From: Nematostella vectensis
Lineage: Eukaryota; Cnidaria; Anthozoa; Actiniaria; Edwardsiidae
Length of the DNA stretch: 64,000 bases
Direction: 5' to 3'
Assembly: GCF_932526225.1 (NCBI RefSeq)
Contig: NC_064046.1
Coordinates: forward strand, 14,333,408 to 14,397,407
Shown here: one piece after another, positions 47,901 to 63,841 of the stretch
Layout: the number at the start of each line of letters is the position of its first letter
Position numbering within the stretch: position 1 is the first letter of the stretch
The notes under the pieces: model-generated
Seen by the model: the letters and a program-made list of their open reading frames with translations, nothing else
Databases searched by the model: none
What the model was told of the DNA's origin: nothing
Position numbers and translations under genes: made by a program

Positions 47901-50900
47901 GTATTTCTCAAGGTTTAGAGCCAAGTTTACATTTATACCAAGAACGACACCGACACGGAGAGGACATCGAAAAGCTCAAACAAGAGATCGAGCAAAAAGA
48001 AAGAGAAATAAATAATCTGAGGAAAAGTGTGAAGGATTTAGAAGAAAAGAATAAAGAGCTCGACATTTCCCTCAAAGCTCGAAACGACGAAGTCAAGAAA
48101 CTAAAGGAACGTATTCATGTTTTGGAAGAAGAGAAAAAAAGACTTGAAGAAGAGCTTGCGAGCGTGAAATATAAACTGACGGCGTTAGAGAGTGAGGTAA
48201 AAGCGCTTTCTAATGCGAACGATAGGCAGGAAGAAGAAAAGCAGAAGCTTGCAGAGAAATTAGCATTGGTAGAGTCGAAGGTACAAAGCTTCAAAGAAGA
48301 GCTTGATGATTCCAAAGAAGAACACTCGAAACTGAGAAAAGGGGTAAAAGAATTGGAAGACGTTGTGAAATTGCGCACTTTTCACCCCGCATCTCGACTG
48401 TTGGGACAGAGTTGGAACCAGTTGGAACTATCAACGGGAACACAGTTAATGGAAAATGATGCAATGATCAAATTTGGACAGCTCTGCTGGGAGATCCAGT
48501 CTATCATGTACCAGTATGTCCTTCCTGAGTTTTTTACACCTTTAAAAAAGGGTTACAAAATTAAAAACATCAAGAAGGACTTGAAGAAACTTCCCAAGAC
48601 GACGGAGGAGGCTAAGAAGGCCGAAGAGCGCTGGCAACGACTTAAAACGGAGTTGAATTGGGACGAGAGATACGAAGAAACGATGAAAGATTTGCAAGAC
48701 TGTCGTAACGAAGAAGCTCACCCACCATTGACGGAATCAAATCTTCGCGAATTGGCCGAGAAGATGAACGAGAAGGGGCTGTTAAAAGGATGGCTGTCGT
48801 ACGATTACATCAAAAATTTGATAGACATAAGAACAAGGCTTTGTTCTCTCACTGAGTCGGACAAATCGAAGTAAATGCTAGAATATCAAGAAGGAATCTG
48901 TCAATAAGACTTTTTATCTGCACATTAGGGGACTTTTATCATACTTCACATATCATTGGTTCATACGTGGTCAATAGCCTGCGTCGCAGCCGGAAATAAT
49001 CTGGGGATAGCACGTCGGGGACTGTCCGCGCGCAACGGGGTAGTAGCTCAGATTACGCAACGTAATCTGACCGGGTTTTCTAATCAAACACGGAGGACGT
49101 CACAAAAAGGCACATTTCAACCAAATAAGAGAGAATTTCGTGGTTTATTTTCAGAATTTAGCCTAACAAACTCTGTTCCTACCGCCCTTGGGTATTGTGT
49201 GTGTAAGTATACATAGATTTTTTGGCAAAATAAAATCCATCTTGAATTTTGTAATGAACATTGTGAAGGAATAGCTCATAAATGAATGTATATAGATCCG
49301 CAAGCCACCAGTCCAGGCAATAACCCAAAATGGAGGCATTTTGTAAATAAAGCAAAGGCTCTGTCTGCCAAATCGTGATGAATGATTTCGCTTGAATAGG
49401 AGTGGCGCTTGGTCCTAATGATTAGTGGAAACATGGCTTTGATTGATCTATAACGTGTTTCTGAAATTAGTGGAAATATGGCTTTGATTGATCTGTAACG
49501 TGTTTCTGAAATTAGTGGAAACATGGCTTTGATTGATCTGTAACGTGTATCTGAAATTAGTGGAAACATGGCTTTGATTGATCTGTAACGTGTTTCTAAA
49601 ATTAGTGGAAACATGGCTTTGATTGATCTGTAACGTGTTTCTGAAATTAGTGGAAACATGGCTTTGATTGATCTGTAACGTCTTTCTGAAATTAGTGGAA
49701 ACATGGCTTTGATTGATCTGTAACGTGTTTCTGAAATTAGTGGAAACATGGCTTTGATTGATCTGTAACGTGTATCTGAAATTAGTGGAAACATGGCTTT
49801 GATTGATCTGTAACGTGTTTCTAAAATTAGTGGAAACATGGCTTTGATTGATCTGTAACGTGTTTCTGAAATTAGTGGAAACATGGCTTTGATTGATCTG
49901 TAACGTGTTTCTGAAATTAGTGGAAACGTGGCTTTGATTGATCTGTAACGTGTTTCTAAAATTAGTGGAAACATGGCTTTGATTGATCTGTAACGTGTTT
50001 CTAAAATTAGTGGAAACATGGCTTTGATTGATCTGTAACGTGTTTCTAAAATTAGTGAAAACATGGCTTTGATTGATCTGTAACGTGTTTCTGAAATTAG
50101 TGGAAACATGGCTTTGATTGATCTGTAACGTGTTTCTGAAATTAGTGGAAACATGGCTTTGATTGATCTGTAACGTGTTTCTAAAATTAGTGAAAACATG
50201 GCTTTGATTGATCTGTAACGTGTTTCTGAAATTAGTGGAAACATGGCTTTGATTGATCTGTAACGTGTTTCTGAAATTAGTGGAAACATGGCTTTGATTG
50301 ATCTGTAACGTGTTTCTAAAATTAGTGGAAACATGGCTTTGATTGATCTGTAACGTGTTTCTGAAATTAGTGGAAACATGGCTTTGATTGATCTGTAACG
50401 TGTTTCTGAAATTAGTGGAAACATGGCTTTGATTGATCTGTAACGTGTTTCTGAAATTAGTGGAAACGTGGCTTTCATTGATCTGTAACGTGTTTCTGAA
50501 ATTGGTTAACATATATGTACTTGGTAAACTTTCAGAAACTTCTATTTGTACATTCTCCATCCAATAGTGAAAATTGACAGTTGGTATTATTATGACGACC
50601 CACGCTCTAGTCATGCTCGAAGATCCAGCGTACTTTGCGAGCGCTACCAAAGGTCGTCACCTTTCGTGGCCGAGAAAAAAAAGCTGGACCTTCAAGCATG
50701 CGCACTAGTAGAAGGTGCTTAGTTCTGCTGGTTTGGCATTCTGATTATTTATTCTAACCCAATTCAGTAAATACCACACCCACACTACTTGAGTTACTCC
50801 TTCTCTCCCCTTTAAGTTTAGTAATTTTCGATTACAAGTCGAATATTTGTTTCTCCAAAGTTACCTTTTTACCTTCACTACCTGCTCCCTTGGTTTCATC

Positions 50901-53071
50901 GCAAAGGACATTCGTTTTGTATCCTTTAACTCTTTTCAAAATCTTCCCTAGTTGAGATGGGCGTAAAAGTTTGTGGTGACGCGATTTCGTTCCTTTTTAC
51001 ACGCGGTTATCCGGTAATTCTATTTTGAACGTGCGGTTTTACGAAGCTACGCGGTTTGCTGTATATTACGTTAGCTACATAAATTATCAGGTTTTGTGTA
51101 CAACACAAAACGGCTACACGATTTCGCGAGAATTTTAAGAATGTGGTGACGGCAGTTTGGACAAATATAATGCTGTAATGCGGTTTTTGTCAAAATTTTA
51201 CCCGGTCTTGCGCTTTTACTTACGGCTCCCCTTGCGCCCTCTCCTAGTTGTTATCGCGATGTTTTTCATCTGAAGTGTGTGTACTGTCAGGTGCTGTCCA
51301 ACCACTGCACCCGTGATCACTGCCTGGAAATCAAACCCTATGCACTTTCAGGCATAGAAAATAAATACTGTTTATAATAAATACTGTTTATAATAAATAC
51401 TGTTTATAATAAATACTGTTTATAATAAATACTGTTTATAATAAATACTGTTTATAATAAATACTGTTTATAATAAATACTGTTTATACTTGAAAGCTGT
51501 TGAAAAGCATATAAAATACCCTCGTGTATGCGCCATTGCTCATTGCCTGTCTGTCGTTCGATGTCTATAAAACGCACTTTTCATTCAATCGAATGTCGAG
51601 GCGCATTTATCCCCGAAATATTGAGGACGAGTTCATTGCTAAATCCAGCTTGCGAACTTGGTCAATTTTCACATTATTCTGACTACTGGATATAAGAGGA
51701 GTAGAAATATAGGATTGTTTAGTATTTTGTGTTTGATGATTGAAAATTGTTCCTCTCTTGTACAGGCGTTCAACACATTTATCGACGACGTATTCGCATT
51801 CATCATTACCATGCCTACGGCGCATCGACTGGCGTGTTTTCGCGATGACTTCATCTTTGTCATATATCTTTATCAACGATGGTAGGAATCAGACGAGACA
51901 TCAGTAATATACACCTATTTCAATTAAGGTTGCCCCCGCGAATGGATGTAGCGTAACCCGCAGTGGTTCGTGGGTAATGTATGAATGGCTGGGTCCTAGT
52001 CTCTAAAAGCCGTGTGATCGTTTAGAGGTAGATAAACAAGAATGCTAATGTTTTTTAAACCTTGTTATGATTTTCGCTTATATTGTTTATTTGATACCCA
52101 TGAAGCACTGCGGGTTACGACACATAGATTTCCGGGTGCAACCTTATTTGAAATATGTGTATACAGGGGCTCATAAGTAGGGGCAATCATCTGTAGTATA
52201 AATGTCACAGCGTTTCCTAGGATCAGGCTATTTCTAGACGCGCGCGCACGAACTGGCCAATCAGCTACTTTGACGTTGGTCGCGCGCGCGAGTGACGTGA
52301 GGCTGCATGCGCAAATTGCAGTTAGGAAGAATACATTTTTATCTATCATCCGTCGGTTTTGTTTTTTTACCAAAAGAATTACAAGCTAGAATTCAAAGTC
52401 ATAGGTAGGGTTGGATTCATATTAAAGAAGAGAGCAACAAAAAGTCAAAGTACCGAAGAGAGAACAGAGCTTTTTGCCTGAGACTGCGCGTGCAGTTGAG
52501 CTCAGCCAAAACGTCAACACAAAGGTTGAATTTGATTGGCTCATCCGCGCGTCTAAAAATAGTCTGATCCTAGGAAACGCCGTGACACCTATATAGTACC
52601 AGAACATGGGGAAGTTGATTGCCCCTACTTATGAGCCCCTGGTTTATAACATTTAGTTTTCTGTTTTTATTTTATTTTAATTGGAGACTTCCTTCACACT
52701 ATTTTAATGAATAGCTAAACATGTCAACACAATGGCCGCCATGTTGGCCTTTTACAATCCCATAATGCACTGCGCTGACCACAGGAAGACCGCGTGAAGT
52801 GGGGCAAGCAAGGGGACAGGACGGATATGGGGAGCTACGGCCTACAATAAGTACGATAGAAGTAAAACTATCAGACCGAACGACAGATTCGTATTAATTT
52901 CCAAGAAAAATACAAATAAATAAACCAACTCTCTGCCGCAAGTGATTTGAATTATCTTCTTTTTATTATTAATCTTGTAGGCTTTATCCTGTCGACATGG
53001 CTAGAGTCAATGAGTTCGGTGTGTCGTATGCCGAGGAAAAGCAAAAACAAGACAAGCTTCATGCAGATTAA
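32715..53071 (+). CDS. CLPTM1L: CLPTM1L, CLPTM1-like multipass ER membrane protein
   Basis: Seventeen exons: 32715-32873, 33042-33142, 35356-35542, 36190-36314, 36923-36995, 39250-39367, 40086-40180, 40784-40868, 41281-41384, 42387-42452, 42553-42603, 42859-42941, 44959-44993, 45152-45207, 45769-45813, 51766-51881 and 52981-53071. Every phase matches; 529 residues, against 538 in human. CLPTM1-family proteins are ER membrane proteins, and CLPTM1L acts as a lipid scramblase in GPI-anchor synthesis. Support includes an N-terminal membrane span, [21 protein letters not shown], the segments FTDTNLY and [44 protein letters not shown], and [18 protein letters not shown] with HRLACFRDD. The last exon begins with [14 protein letters not shown]. 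Intron 15 (5.95 kb) hosts a nested gene on the same strand. Several introns carry tandem duplications that copy splice sites. Confidence 0.96.
33161..33478 (-). repeat. Inverted near-identical copy of CLPTM1L exon 6 and flanks, inside intron 2
   Basis: Read on the minus strand, this 318-bp segment reproduces 39165-39834: the end of intron 5, all of exon 6 with both splice sites, and the start of intron 6. Only isolated differences were noticed (for example G/C near the left end and G/A just past the donor). The 24-bp repeat that has about 16 copies in the original has one unit here. The copy is antisense to CLPTM1L and cannot be spliced into it in this orientation. Confidence 0.93.
33480..35090. 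repeat. GGGCTAGAATGAAGTGAAAT / GATGAT compound tandem repeat, CLPTM1L intron 2
   Basis: About 38 copies of ATGGGCTAGAATGAAGTGAA are separated by variable-length (GAT)n tracts with occasional GATCAT, GTGATGAT or GATTAT variants. Spacing varies from about 30 to 50 bp. It fills most of the 2.2-kb intron 2. Confidence 0.96.
36296..36393 (+). repeat. 49-bp tandem duplication copying the CLPTM1L exon 4 donor
   Basis: AAATATTCTCTTTACTCAGG plus the GTATAGTAGAATGATGGG intron start occurs at 36296 and again at 36345. The second copy includes the last 19 bases of exon 4 and a second intact 5' splice site. The rest of intron 4, to 36922, shows no other element. Confidence 0.93.
37228..37449. repeat. 111-bp tandem duplication, CLPTM1L intron 5
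   Basis: GAAGATGGACTCTGCCTTCT begins a 111-bp unit at 37228 that recurs at 37339 with few changes. It lies just upstream of the LINE relic and may be part of its 5' remnant. Confidence 0.85.
37560..38990 (+). pseudogene. Degenerate non-LTR retrotransposon (LINE), reverse transcriptase part
   Basis: A 5'-truncated, broken reverse transcriptase lies in CLPTM1L intron 5. It shows [19 protein letters not shown] (37617-37673), an in-frame TGA near 37702, QHGFQQD with SCETQL, then [13 protein letters not shown] (37835-37873). A TGA at 38002 interrupts before [10 protein letters not shown], followed by the catalytic box FADDS (38098-38112). Frameshifts follow; later pieces resemble the thumb ([15 protein letters not shown]) and the C-terminus ([10 protein letters not shown], ending at 38803). 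Motif order and wording fit the CR1/Jockey group. It is not functional. Inserts of this kind are common in animal introns. Confidence 0.88.
39403..39790. repeat. 24-bp tandem repeat after CLPTM1L exon 6
   Basis: About 16 units of 24 bp (TTCTATAGTGGGATATTGTG) begin 36 bp after the exon 6 donor. The inverted copy at 33161-33478 has one unit, so expansion or contraction happened after the duplication. Open frames here (GYCGSSIV repeats) are repeat-driven. Confidence 0.95.
40693..40813 (+). repeat. 74-bp tandem duplication copying the CLPTM1L exon 8 acceptor
   Basis: The polypyrimidine tract, CTACAG acceptor and first 31 bases of exon 8 occur at about 40693-40740 and again at about 40766-40813 (exon starts 40710 and 40784). 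Only the second copy continues into the full exon. Use of the first would insert 74 bases and shift the frame. Confidence 0.93.
40869..41280 (+). other. CLPTM1L intron 8 with two G-runs
   Basis: Runs of about 15 and 12 G lie near 41087-41101 and 41146-41157. Nothing else was recognised. Confidence 0.7.
41385..42386 (+). other. CLPTM1L intron 9
   Basis: The intron holds a 40-bp tandem duplication (ATCACAAACGTCAGAGATGT at about 42111 and 42151). The string ATAACTCGAACTTGGTTAAC near 42011 resembles the ends of mariner/pogo-type short elements, but no partner end was found. Confidence 0.5.
42995..44565. repeat. G-rich 48-bp satellite with telomere-like GGGTTAGGGG, CLPTM1L intron 12
   Basis: About 32 units of 47-50 bp each contain GGGTTAGGGGAGGGG, CATATCAGATAATGAGGTGA and a run of 5-8 G. 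Variant units recur in the same order (for example CAGAAAATGAGG at about 43652 and 44280), showing a multi-unit duplication of about 0.63 kb. The + strand can form G-quadruplexes in every unit. Confidence 0.96.
44566..44935. repeat. Polypyrimidine (TTTC/CTTC/CT)n tract before CLPTM1L exon 13
   Basis: About 370 bases are almost entirely C and T: TTTC, CTTC and TTCTTC microsatellites, then a (CT) run near 44877-44904. It ends 24 bases before the exon 13 acceptor at 44958/44959 and abuts the G-rich satellite. The antisense frame coding Lys/Glu/Arg only is a by-product. Confidence 0.96.
45530..45650. repeat. 23-bp tandem repeat, about 5 units, CLPTM1L intron 14
   Basis: GTAGCTACTCAGGGGTGAAG plus GGC repeats about five times. 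C-runs and G-runs near 45335 and 45395 are the other features of this intron. Confidence 0.9.
46206..46479. mobile_element. Palindromic MITE with GGCCCTGTCACACGT ends, CLPTM1L intron 15
   Basis: The ends AAGGCCCTGTCACACGT and ACGTGTGACAGGGCCTT are perfect inverses. Inside, GTCTCGCAAAAA and TTGTTGCAGGTCGCACG also occur in inverted order, so nearly the whole 274 bp folds on itself. A TA or TTA target duplication is possible but unclear. Frames crossing it have no coding sense. Confidence 0.8.
46480..47765. other. CLPTM1L intron 15, stretch without recognised feature
   Basis: AT-rich sequence. I saw no exon, tandem array or paired transposon ends before the promoter of the nested gene. Confidence 0.6.
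47766..47773 (+). promoter_or_regulatory. TATA box of the nested gene
   Basis: TATAAAAG is 52 bases before the ATG at 47825, placing transcription start near 47796 with a short leader. A second TATA-like GTATAAAT is at 47786-47793. Confidence 0.55.
47825..48874 (+). CDS. Nested single-exon coiled-coil protein, 349 aa, unknown function
   Basis: An uninterrupted ATG-TAA frame lies wholly inside CLPTM1L intron 15 on the same strand. Residues about 45-175 form a long Lys/Glu/Leu-rich coiled coil ([19 protein letters not shown] and similar heptads). The C-terminal 170 residues are globular, with many Trp and charged residues, and include [20 protein letters not shown]; an R-N-E-x-A-H-P string of this type occurs in several alpha-helical nucleotide-binding folds, but I cannot assign the domain. 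No signal peptide or membrane span is visible. Codon use is balanced and the frame is not repeat-driven, so coding is likely. The lack of introns suggests retroposition or an old single-exon family. A possible AATAAA is at 49229-49234. Confidence 0.82.
   Translation: MADSRREIQDLRPRYHNNDVLLVSAGISQGLEPSLHLYQERHRHGEDIEKLKQEIEQKEREINNLRKSVKDLEEKNKELDISLKARNDEVKKLKERIHVLEEEKKRLEEELASVKYKLTALESEVKALSNANDRQEEEKQKLAEKLALVESKVQSFKEELDDSKEEHSKLRKGVKELEDVVKLRTFHPASRLLGQSWNQLELSTGTQLMENDAMIKFGQLCWEIQSIMYQYVLPEFFTPLKKGYKIKNIKKDLKKLPKTTEEAKKAEERWQRLKTELNWDERYEETMKDLQDCRNEEAHPPLTESNLRELAEKMNEKGLLKGWLSYDYIKNLIDIRTRLCSLTESDKSK
48875..49394. other. 3' flank of nested gene with dispersed repeat
   Basis: The string TTTAGCCTAACAAACTCTxT at about 49157 recurs at about 53730, 3' of CLPTM1L, as part of a longer diverged match. 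This suggests a dispersed element of unknown type at both sites. Confidence 0.5.
49395..50508. repeat. 45-bp minisatellite, about 24 units, CLPTM1L intron 15
   Basis: The 45-bp unit contains ATTAGTGGAAACATGGCTTT and GATTGATCTGTAACGTGTTT. The unit length is a multiple of three, so two minus-strand frames of 400 codons stay open; they encode exact 15-residue repeats and run into unrelated flanks, so I do not call them genes. GAAA/AAAA and TTTC/TATC variants recur in ordered blocks. Confidence 0.96.
50509..51357. other. CLPTM1L intron 15, no recognised feature
   Basis: Nothing supported was seen between the 45-bp and 16-bp repeats. Confidence 0.6.
51358..51490. repeat. 16-bp tandem repeat, about 8 units
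   Basis: AATAAATACTGTTTAT repeats about eight times in CLPTM1L intron 15, 0.28 kb before exon 16. Each unit carries an AATAAA, the poly(A) signal hexamer, inside an intron. Confidence 0.95.
51910..52161. mobile_element. 252-bp MITE with TA target duplication, CLPTM1L intron 16
   Basis: Inverted ends of about 55 bp (51910-51965 and 52105-52161) share TATTTCAAxTAAGGTTGC and CGTAACCCGCAGTG. TA stands at 51908-51909 and 52162-52163, as for Tc1/mariner-type elements. It ends two bases before the next element. Confidence 0.8.
52164..52641. mobile_element. 478-bp hAT-like MITE with 26-bp perfect ends, CLPTM1L intron 16
   Basis: The ends CAGGGGCTCATAAGTAGGGG plus CAATCA are perfect inverted repeats (52164-52189 and 52616-52641). 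The similarity continues inward through TTTCCTAGGATCAG and TAGACGCGCG. The flanks GTGTATA and GTTTATA resemble a 7-8-bp target duplication with one mismatch. It is non-coding, and a collapsed relative is at 9977-10016. Confidence 0.83.
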
Positions 53072-53231
53072 ATAGGAAAAAGAATTACAGCAACAAGGTT
53101 CATTTACCCCCCCCCCCCCAGTTCCTTTACTTTTCGCGGCCCCTAATTCAGTCTTAAAAGCTAGCAAAAACTGCGCCATCATTGACTTGACAGAACGGAT
53201 CTCAATTTTTCATGTCATAGAGTAAAGGTCA

Positions 53232-53237
53232 AATAAA
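53232..53237 (+). terminator. Poly(A) signal of CLPTM1L
   Basis: AATAAA lies 161 bases after the CLPTM1L stop codon and is the first such hexamer downstream. Confidence 0.6.
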
Positions 53238-53895
53238 CATCACCATGTTGTCTTTGATGTCTAAGGGGAGATAATCTAGAAAGGGGGTTTCATTGATGGC
53301 AAGCTTGTGACTAGCCTTGGGCTGTCTGTGGTCTGAAAAACATTGACATGAGCTTGGGGGAGCTTGCCCCTGCTACGAAACGTCCGGCAACGCCCACAAA
53401 TAAGGGGGCACAAACCCCCCTTTTACACTGTGTTAAAAAATATCTAATGGCAACCCTGTTCCCAGGGCACTCCCTTTCGTATAGGGTTTTCCAGAAAGGG
53501 ATCTGGGAACGATGGCAGGGCCATCTCATCAGACAAGATAGAATAGCCTCGATTTCCAGCTCTTTCGTGAGACTGTGATCCGTTCTCCTATCAATAACGA
53601 CGGTTGGAAATAGAGTCGACTAAAACAAGTGCTCTAAATAATATTTAGAGAGGCTGGAGGTCCGCCGGGAGTGTTTGGGTAGCTAAGAGCGCGTCGCAAA
53701 AAATATCTCATTTTTGTGGCTTATTGCCAAAATTTAGCCTAACAAACTCTATCCCCCTCCTGCTTTTTACGGTCCAGTCCTTTTTACACAGGTAGCCCAA
53801 AAGTTTCTACCCGGTCCTTCGCGACCCTCGTGCAAGGAACGCCTTGTCAAATTTGTAAAAGCGAAAAGTTTGTGTAAACCCGTGTTGGATCGGCC
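53238..53895. other. Intergenic, CLPTM1L to DHRS4
   Basis: About 0.66 kb without a supported gene. Near 53710-53760 it shares TTTAGCCTAACAAACTCT with 49150. The proximal promoter of the DHRS4-like gene must lie here; no TATA box was identified. Confidence 0.6.
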
Positions 53896-61184
<7,289 letters not shown>

Positions 61185-61207
61185 GGAATAGTGCAGGGTT
61201 ATGGATT

Positions 61208-61589
61208 CAGTGAAACCTCGATTTTATATTGCCTCAGGGGAATAGATGTATTTTTTAATCAGTGCGATGAGTTTAATCAGGTTGGTGTGTGCAACCTGAA
61301 CAGAGTTTTAGGAAAGTCATTTATCATAAGAAAGTCATAGTTTGGGCCGACAACATGAACTCCATTTCTAAGAGCATTCTGTCATGCTCTGACATGCTAT
61401 CGAGCATTTCTTTGCCTCAGTGGTTGGATAGTGAGGCTCATACCAACTAGCAAATTGTATATTTCTCACATCATATTGATGGAACTAGATAACTTCTGAA
61501 AATGACAGTGTATCCAAAATAATATTTTAGAAAGAAGAACAAAGAATCAATGACATCTTTAAGATCGGGATAAAATCGAAGTTTCACTA
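61208..61589. mobile_element. Mariner/pogo-like MITE just after the DHRS4 stop
   Basis: CAGTGAAACCTCGATTTTAT (61208) and the inverse of ATAAAATCGAAGTTTCACTA (61570-61589) match at about 18 of 20 positions. It begins 24 bases after the stop codon, so it probably forms part of the 3' UTR. A clear TA duplication was not seen. Confidence 0.65.
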
Positions 61590-62567
61590 TAGCTCTATAT
61601 GTAAAAGAAGAAGATGTATTCAGAATTGTGTGGGCCAAACGTTTTTTTTCTCTAGGTCACTTTACAATTGTAGGAACCAGGAATATTATAATGGGTCAAA
61701 CTTTTCTTACTCTTAGAATTACTCTAGAAGGTGCATGCCCACATTCTTAAGAATTCTTTTAGAGTATAATACATATTATCATTTCTTGTAATCCTATGTG
61801 AATAGCTAGAAGAGGCTAAGATACAATATCTTCCACCCTGTCGATAACAGGCCCATAACCAGGAGATCCATTCTCAAATATTCAGGATGCCATTTACATT
61901 TTTCTTAGGTATCTATTTTTTCATCGAGGGGTTCATTTTCAGTGCACATACAGATAGGTTTGAGCTGAGAATAGGTTATTATGTGAAGAAATCCATGTAT
62001 CCCCTTTATCTTTTTTAAAAGTTATTTGCTCTTGATCCCTCTCTCCCATACTGGAACTTCTGGACATGCCCCTGGAAAAGACCTCCCAGGCCCTAGCTAT
62101 GGGTTTGTATACAATATGCTTTTTATAACAGAAGCCATCAATTTTATCTTTTTTTTATAAAAGAAAGTTGTCAGTATTGTGATAGGGGTTATTAGTGGAC
62201 ACCAGTTAAACCAAAGTAAAATACAGAAATAGTCTTTATATTATCCTCTAGTTTCTAAAACTAAATAAATATTAGCAGTATAAAACATTTGAAAAAATAT
62301 GTGACTTTGTATAGACATTATGTTGTTACTTCAGTTTTAAAAATAAAAAGTAATTACTAAAACATTGACACATTTATTTATATCTACACATGGCATAATG
62401 AGCATAGTTACCAAGAAAAAGAATGTGGGCCAATCAAAAAAAGACCAGATTGGCATGATCTGCTCTAATCAAGTTATATTGTATCAAAAAGTCCATAATT
62501 AAGTGTTTTTCATAAACTTGTGGAATACACTATAGGCTGGTTTAGCACTAATACACTCTTTATAATG
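61590..62567. other. Tail-to-tail intergenic region, DHRS4 and TP53RK
   Basis: AT-rich, with no supported gene. AATAAA hexamers near 62265 and 62342 could serve DHRS4 but are more than 1 kb from its stop. Confidence 0.55.
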
Positions 62568-62745
62568 CCCTGGTCTTTGTGCTGGTTTGCCCTGGTCTTT
62601 GTGCTGGTTTGCCCTGGTCTTTGTGCTGGTCTCTGCACTGTTCTTTGTGCTGGTCTTTGTCCTGGCCTTCTGCTGGTCTTTGTGCTGGTCTTTGCCCTGG
62701 TCTTTGTGCTAGTTCGCCAGGTCTTTGTACTGGTTTGCCAACTAC
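62568..62745. repeat. 22-bp tandem repeat, about 9 imperfect units
   Basis: CCTGGTCTTTGTGCTGGTTT repeats with period 22 and shorter variants, between DHRS4 and TP53RK. Open frames on both strands are repeat-driven. Confidence 0.92.
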
Positions 62746-62865
62746 GTACACTTTGACTATAACACTTTGCTGGGACCAAGAATGAAACATGGAGACTTTC
62801 GGCTAGACTAAAGTTGTTAGGTGTGGGTGGGCAGTAAAATATAACTATGTTTGCTGCCTCTACTT

Positions 62866-63534
62866 TTAACCTACCATTGTTCTTTTTCTACCTCTCATCC
62901 TAATCTCATCTAACTTCTTGATTACTTCAGTCGCATTCCTAGCATTCTTTCTGTAAGCATCTAGAATGGCTTCAAAGATCTTCTCGGTGTTAGGGTGGGT
63001 GCTCAGAAAAGCTCTTTCCAAGACATACAGATCCACACCTTTATCCTCCGCCAAAGACGACACAGAACTCAAACCAAAGTCAATAATGGTGATTGCATTG
63101 CTTGAATTTTTAGTCAGCAAGTTTGAAGTGGTGAGGTCTCCGTGTATGCAATCAACTTGATGCATCTTCGCCAATAACACTCCAATTTCTTTTGCTAGCT
63201 CGTACAACTTTTCAGTCGCTTGCAAAGAAGAATCTTCTAAAAGGCCATTAACGACATCTCTCACGGTCATACAGTCTTCTATTCTCTCCATGTAAATACA
63301 GAAAGCTTCATAATCCACAAAATAGACTGTTGGAGTAGAAATCCCGACTTTTCGGCATCGCAACATGGAACGGACTTCTTGGGTTGTGCGTCTTCGTGTG
63401 AGCTTCTCGTCGAGAGAAGGGTGTCTGTAACACTTACAAAACCTCTGCTTTACCACAGTTGGCCGATTGTAGAACTCTGTCAAGAATATCTTAGCTTCCG
63501 CCCCCTGTTTCACCAGCTCCCATCCGTCCGCCAT
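62866..63534 (-). CDS. TP53RK: TP53RK/Bud32 atypical kinase of the KEOPS complex
   Basis: Single exon on the complement, 222 residues from MADGWELV; an upstream in-frame ATG at 63621 would add 29 residues without family resemblance. Bud32/TP53RK is the small ATPase-kinase of KEOPS, which makes t6A on tRNAs reading ANN codons. Visible motifs are the nucleotide loop G11-A-E-A-K15, VVKQRF with Lys29, the catalytic H131-G-D-L-T-T-S-N138 in place of the usual HRD, I-D152-F-G-L-S, and a basic tail RMRGRKRT typical of the family. The start context AAGATGGCGGA is also a YY1-type motif. It is a little shorter than human (253) because the N-terminus lacks the vertebrate extension. Confidence 0.95.
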   Translation of the reverse strand: MADGWELVKQGAEAKIFLTEFYNRPTVVKQRFCKCYRHPSLDEKLTRRRTTQEVRSMLRCRKVGISTPTVYFVDYEAFCIYMERIEDCMTVRDVVNGLLEDSSLQATEKLYELAKEIGVLLAKMHQVDCIHGDLTTSNLLTKNSSNAITIIDFGLSSVSSLAEDKGVDLYVLERAFLSTHPNTEKIFEAILDAYRKNARNATEVIKKLDEIRMRGRKRTMVG

Positions 63535-63841
63535 CTTGTTTCTGTGCCTGGAAAGTTGTAAGCGGTCTTCTCTTCTCACGCATGCGTGTCTGATTTGTAA
63601 CGCCTTCCATTCTTTTGGCATGCGGTTACTTGGAGAAATGTATGCGCTTCACACTTCACCGCCATCTTGGATTTTTTGACTTGCCTCGGTAAAGCCGGGA
63701 GCAAAACCTAGTAATTTTCTTCACTTTAGCTCTAAGTCCAAGGTAAATACGACAACCACATGAAATCAGTATCTCATGTTCAATTTGCTATGTTAGTATG
63801 AGGCTTGTAAACGCATTATTTGTATTGTTAACCTGTAGAAA
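63535..63841. promoter_or_regulatory. Divergent promoter TP53RK / small membrane protein
   Basis: About 300 bp separate the two start codons. A CGCCATCTTGG string (about 63660) is present. A non-coding first exon of the rightward gene probably ends at AAG|GTAAAT (63742/63743), with its intron ending at TGTAG (63838). Confidence 0.55.

Noticed and set aside
49276-50650. Two 400-codon minus-strand frames
   Set aside because: They come from the 45-bp minisatellite, are simultaneously open in two frames and translate to exact 15-residue repeats.
63535-63621. N-terminal extension of TP53RK from the upstream ATG
   Set aside because: The extra 29 residues have no kinase-family resemblance, and MADGWELV begins directly before the conserved nucleotide loop with a good initiation context.
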